The notes under the pieces were generated by a model. It searched no databases. It had not been told where the DNA came from and worked only from the letters and a program-made list of their open reading frames with translations. From contig PXTV01000011.1 of the NCBI GenBank assembly GCA_003022985.1, positions 1-10,481 of the forward strand: DNA of 10,481 nucleotides. Direction: 5' to 3'. Numbering within the stretch: position 1 is the stretch's first letter; each line of letters begins with the position of its first letter. Below are positions 7,652 through 10,481 of the stretch, piece by piece. Origin of the DNA: Bacteroidetes bacterium SW_11_45_7 (GTDB lineage: Bacteria; Bacteroidota; Bacteroidia; Chitinophagales; SW-11-45-7). Both the position numbers and the translations under genes were made by a program.

Positions 7652-9964
7652 ATGAGCAATTATATCGTATCAGCTCGCAAGTATCGTCCAAAACGGTTTG
7701 ACGAGGTAGTAGGCCAGCAAAACGTGACAAACACCCTTAAGAACGCCATCAAGAATCAGCAGGTGGCGCACTCCTTCCTGTTTTGCGGCCCGCGGGGCGT
7801 TGGCAAAACCACATGTGCCCGTATCCTCGCCAAAACAATTAACTGTGAAAACCCGGGTGATGATTTTGAAGCTTGCGAAGAATGTGCTTCTTGCAAAACA
7901 TTTCAGGAGAATGGCTCACTTAATATTTTTGAGATGGATGCTGCTTCCAACAGCCAGGTTGACGATATCCGCAGCTTGACCGATCAGGTGCGCTATGCAC
8001 CCCACACGGGAAGTTACAAGATTTACATCATTGACGAGGTGCACATGCTCTCGCAAAGCGCATTTAATGCGTTTCTGAAAACGCTTGAAGAGCCGCCCTC
8101 TTACGCCATCTTTATCCTGGCCACAACGGAGAAGCACAAGTTGTTGCCTACCATTCTCTCCCGCTGCCAAATCTTCGATTTCAATCGTATCCGGATTGAG
8201 GACATCGTGGACTTTATGATGCAAATTGCCGATAAAGAGGGCATTGAAGCCGATCGCAACGGCTTGCACACCGTTGCTCAAAAAGCTGATGGCGCTTTGC
8301 GCGATGCACTGTCCATGTTTGACCGGTTGCTTACATTTAGTGGCAATTCCCTATCGCTGCAGGATGTACTGGATAATTTGAATATCCTGGATTATGATTA
8401 TTACTTCAAGGTGACGGATGCGCTATTGGCCGGTGATGTAGCCAACGTCCTGCTTACTTTTGACGATATCCTGCGAAAAGGGTTTGAGGGGGATGTATTC
8501 ATCAATGGCTTAGCAGAACATTTCCGGGATTTACTGGTCTGCAAGGACCCCAATACAGTCTCGCTATTGGAAGTGACAGGTGACCTCAAAACCCGCTACC
8601 AGGAGCAGGCAGCTCTTGCCCCGGCCTCATTCTTGTTGAATGCACTCAACCTGGCCAGCCAGTGCGATATGAATTACAAAACCAGCAAGAATAAGCGCCT
8701 TCATGTTGAACTTGCCCTCATTAAAATGGCCCATATATCACAGGCTGTTGAGTTGGCAACTTCTCAGGATGGTGAGGCAAGCGCTGAAAATGCCCGGTCA
8801 GAATCTGCTCATTCTTCCCAAACGGCTGCAAAAAAAAAGTCGGTAAGTGATTTGCAGGATTCCCAATCAACACTTACAACTGACACAGAAGCGGACCAAT
8901 CGGGCAATAATGAACCATTAGCACAAGAGACCTCGAACAATACTGAAGAAACAAATGGTTCGGGCAACCCATCTGGCGATGAAGACAATCATGTGGATAC
9001 TGAACAAGTTTCCGATGAAGGGCTCTTTGCCCGGGCTAATGATGGTCAATCCACAACAGAGGAGCACGAACTGTCCAATTCCTCTATTGACGTGTCACCT
9101 CAGGATGAGGCTTATCCCAGTGAAGGCAGTACGTACTCTTCGGAGAATGAAGATGAAACCCAATTTCACCCACAAAACAGTGCGGATGACCAAAGCCATG
9201 AGCCAGCTGTAAGTGAGGTAAGTGAGGAGGAACAGCAAGCTCATCTAACCAATAATCAACCACAAGAAAAAGAAGAGGAGGGTCAAGAAACGAATGGATT
9301 GTTGAATGGGACGGACGATGGGAGCCAGGAAAGCACCCAAGAATGGCAAGGTGAAGCCAGCGAGCACCCGTCCGCTGCTGAAAACCCGGTAGAAACAATG
9401 ACGGAACAAGAGCCACAGCATTCAGCGAAGGAGACCTCACCTTCATCAGCATCATTACAAGAACCTCAGGAAACTGGTCCTAAGGAGAGTATGAATGGAT
9501 CCTTTACCTTAAGCGATCTTCGGAATAACTATATCACAAATGACCAGGAGCAGGAACAACAGGTCGCTGAACCTGAAAGCGCTGAGGAAGTGTTGATCGA
9601 TCAGGATCAACTCCTGGAGGTGTGGCAGCAATATACCCGGGAACTCTACGATCAAAAGCGTTTGAGTCTTTACGGCTTCATGAAAGACATTACCCCTCAG
9701 GCGAATGGCCCTGCTGTTGAAATCACCTTTACGAACAGATTACAGGAAGAAATCTTTTCAAACGAGCGGCAAAAGCTCAACGAGTACCTGAAACAACAAT
9801 TGAGTGTTCCGTATTTACGCCTGTCCATGAAGATGGATAAAAACAAGGAAAGCCAACCCAGCAACCGGCCTTTCACTGCAAAGGAAAAAATGCAAAAGAT
9901 GGCGGAGAAAAATGACAAGCTCCTCAAACTAAAAGATGAACTGGACCTCGATCTCGATTATTAA
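7652..9964 (+). CDS. dnaX: DNA polymerase III subunit gamma/tau
   Basis: Clamp-loader ATPase that opens the beta sliding clamp and, as tau, tethers polymerase III cores at the fork. ATG 7652 is chosen because SARKYRPKRFDEVVGQ, the standard N-terminus, begins six residues later; an in-frame TTG at 7583 adds an unrelated 23-residue extension. AGGAG at 7634-7638 precedes it. Seen: Walker A GPRGVGKTT (K52), zinc cysteines C65, C75, C78, C81, Walker B IIDEVH (128-131), the SRC motif (170-172) and GALRDALS (sensor 2 region), then domain III to about residue 390. Residues ~397-645 are a low-complexity linker rich in E, Q, S, N and D. A C-terminal domain follows (about 646-770: VWQQYTRELYDQKRLSLYGF and onward), ending in lysine-rich and acidic helices (LDLDLDY). 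At 770 residues it exceeds E. coli tau (643), mainly through the linker. An A9 run at codons 393-396 may allow a short gamma form; see its own entry. Confidence 0.96.
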   Translation: MSNYIVSARKYRPKRFDEVVGQQNVTNTLKNAIKNQQVAHSFLFCGPRGVGKTTCARILAKTINCENPGDDFEACEECASCKTFQENGSLNIFEMDAASNSQVDDIRSLTDQVRYAPHTGSYKIYIIDEVHMLSQSAFNAFLKTLEEPPSYAIFILATTEKHKLLPTILSRCQIFDFNRIRIEDIVDFMMQIADKEGIEADRNGLHTVAQKADGALRDALSMFDRLLTFSGNSLSLQDVLDNLNILDYDYYFKVTDALLAGDVANVLLTFDDILRKGFEGDVFINGLAEHFRDLLVCKDPNTVSLLEVTGDLKTRYQEQAALAPASFLLNALNLASQCDMNYKTSKNKRLHVELALIKMAHISQAVELATSQDGEASAENARSESAHSSQTAAKKKSVSDLQDSQSTLTTDTEADQSGNNEPLAQETSNNTEETNGSGNPSGDEDNHVDTEQVSDEGLFARANDGQSTTEEHELSNSSIDVSPQDEAYPSEGSTYSSENEDETQFHPQNSADDQSHEPAVSEVSEEEQQAHLTNNQPQEKEEEGQETNGLLNGTDDGSQESTQEWQGEASEHPSAAENPVETMTEQEPQHSAKETSPSSASLQEPQETGPKESMNGSFTLSDLRNNYITNDQEQEQQVAEPESAEEVLIDQDQLLEVWQQYTRELYDQKRLSLYGFMKDITPQANGPAVEITFTNRLQEEIFSNERQKLNEYLKQQLSVPYLRLSMKMDKNKESQPSNRPFTAKEKMQKMAEKNDKLLKLKDELDLDLDY
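8830..8877 (+). promoter_or_regulatory. Candidate dnaX slippage / -1 frameshift element (gamma form)
   Basis: Nine A (8830-8838) followed by G encode K394-K396. The last seven bases form A AAA AAG at 8833-8839 in the correct phase, the same heptamer used in E. coli dnaX. The -1 frame gives KKKVGK and stops at TGA 8848-8850, making a product of about 399 residues. The +1 (or -2) frame stops at TAA 8844-8846. GTAAGTG (8843-8849) is perfectly complementary to CACTTAC (8871-8877), with a 21-base loop, starting three bases after the heptamer. No upstream Shine-Dalgarno-like stimulator is visible. Either ribosomal frameshifting or polymerase slippage (as in Thermus dnaX, also an A9 run) would work. 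Confidence 0.55.
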
Positions 9965-10067
9965 GTGACTCAACCATAGGTTACCCAAATTTTAGTGCAA
10001 TTATCACAATGGACGAATCGTACTGAGTTGTTGTTTCAATAGCAGCTTTTTTGGGATCAATCGGGCA

Positions 10068-10099
10068 TTGTGAAATACAGATGCAAAATTCTATTTTTG
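10068..10099 (+). promoter_or_regulatory. Candidate Bacteroidota-type promoter for the E2 gene
   Basis: TTG at 10068-10070, a 21-bp spacer and TATTTTTG at 10092-10099 fit the TTG / TAnnTTTG consensus, with a full match at the -7 element. Transcription would start about 10105, giving a leader of about 35 bases before ATG 10140. Confidence 0.5.
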
Positions 10100-10130
10100 G
10101 TAGGTAGCCACCTACTTAATCACCCAAAAA
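10094..10130 (+). repeat. Nested inverted repeat at the predicted start of the E2 transcript
   Basis: GTAGGT (10100-10105) and ACCTAC (10110-10115) form a perfect 6-bp inverted repeat around AGCC. TTTTTGG (10094-10100) and CCAAAAA (10124-10130) form a second, outer 7-bp pair that shares one base with the first. The structure overlaps the -7 element and the likely transcription start and ends nine bases before ATG 10140, so it could be an operator or a leader hairpin. Confidence 0.35.
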
Positions 10131-10139
10131 CAGGCCATT

Positions 10140-10481
10140 ATGGCAGAAGTTATCAGAATGCCACGCCTCAGCGATACAATGGAGGAAGGAACAATCGCGA
10201 AATGGCACAAAAAAGTTGGCGATGAAATTCAAGAGGGCGACATCATTGCTGAGGTAGAAACGGACAAGGCCACCATGGAAATGGAAAGTTTCCAGCAAGG
10301 AACGCTTCTCTACGTGGGTATTGAAGAAGGTGATACAGTGCCTATCAATGAGGTGATTGCCGTTGTTGGGGAAAAGGGAGAGGATTACAAAAAAGTGCTC
10401 GAAGAAGAGCAGAGCCAGGAAGAGCCGGCCGCAAAAGAAACGGAAGCATCTGCAGACAAACAACAAAGCAAATCTGACAAG
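10140..10481 (+). CDS. Dihydrolipoamide acyltransferase (E2) of a 2-oxo acid dehydrogenase complex, N-terminal part
   Basis: The 114 residues in the window are a lipoyl domain plus the start of a linker; the gene continues beyond the edge. VIRMPRLSDTMEEGTIAKWH is the standard opening of pyruvate dehydrogenase-type E2 (often named PdhC or AceF), and K43 in ETDKATMEME is the lysine that carries lipoate. VGDEIQEGDIIAEV and EEGDTVPINEVIAVVGEKGE complete the fold (residues 1-~80). After this comes an E, Q, A and K-rich linker, expected to lead to a second lipoyl domain or a peripheral subunit-binding domain and then the catalytic acyltransferase core. In the complex the swinging lipoyl arm carries the acetyl group from E1 to CoA and is re-oxidised by E3. 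The SDTMEEG variant points to the pyruvate enzyme over the 2-oxoglutarate or branched-chain types, but the deciding core is not visible. No E1 or E3 gene is seen upstream, where dnaX ends 175 bp earlier. Confidence 0.9.
   Translation, partial: MAEVIRMPRLSDTMEEGTIAKWHKKVGDEIQEGDIIAEVETDKATMEMESFQQGTLLYVGIEEGDTVPINEVIAVVGEKGEDYKKVLEEEQSQEEPAAKETEASADKQQSKSDK

Noticed and set aside
7916..8281. 121-codon open frame on the minus strand inside dnaX
   Set aside because: Antisense to the AAA+ domain, where codon constraint from dnaX explains the open frame; no family features.
10116..10466. 116-codon open frame on the minus strand opposite the E2 gene
   Set aside because: It is the complement of a clear lipoyl domain; its phenylalanine-rich translation is what lysine- and glutamate-rich coding produces on the other strand.

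Overview
The window looks like chromosomal DNA from a member of the Bacteroidota, probably the Cytophagales or a nearby order. Three things point there. The RecQ helicase carries the C-terminal extension usual in this phylum. One secreted protein ends in a type IX secretion (T9SS) sorting domain. Two intergenic regions hold TTG / TAnnTTTG-like promoters, and start codons are preceded by A-rich stretches more often than by Shine-Dalgarno sites. Genus is not resolvable by eye. There is no rRNA, tRNA, CRISPR array or transposase, and the longest gap without a gene is 222 bp.

Layout. Positions 2-1384 (+) hold the C-terminal two thirds of recQ, cut by the window edge. Positions 1431-1697 (-) hold a small stand-alone HNH nuclease convergent with recQ. 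Positions 1781-2238 (+) are a HIT-family hydrolase gene with a lesion, and 2276-2841 (+) a PEBP/YbhB-type lipoprotein gene with a one-base lesion. Positions 2972-5012 (+) encode a secreted PNGase F-like protein whose T9SS sorting domain is out of frame. Positions 5095-6558 (+) are an intact class-3-type aldehyde dehydrogenase. Positions 6660-7429 (+) are a PAPS sulfotransferase gene with a one-base lesion. Positions 7652-9964 (+) are dnaX, and 10140 to the end (+) is the lipoyl domain of an E2 acyltransferase, cut by the window edge.

Most genes look like single transcription units in the same direction; no pathway operon is evident. RecQ and DnaX serve DNA repair and replication, ALDH and E2 central or aldehyde metabolism, and the PNGase-like and PEBP proteins the cell envelope or exterior.

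Two things stand out. First, dnaX contains a run of nine A followed by G, with the heptamer A AAA AAG in the correct phase, at the junction between the conserved ATPase/domain III part and the variable linker. Stop codons lie within a few codons in both other frames, and a perfect 7-bp inverted repeat starts three bases downstream. This is the layout expected for production of a short gamma form (about 399 aa) beside full-length tau (770 aa). Second, four of the nine genes are broken by recent-looking lesions while the housekeeping genes are intact. Two are single-base losses that can be repaired exactly by eye. The other two look like small internal deletions. Either gene decay or consensus error could explain this.
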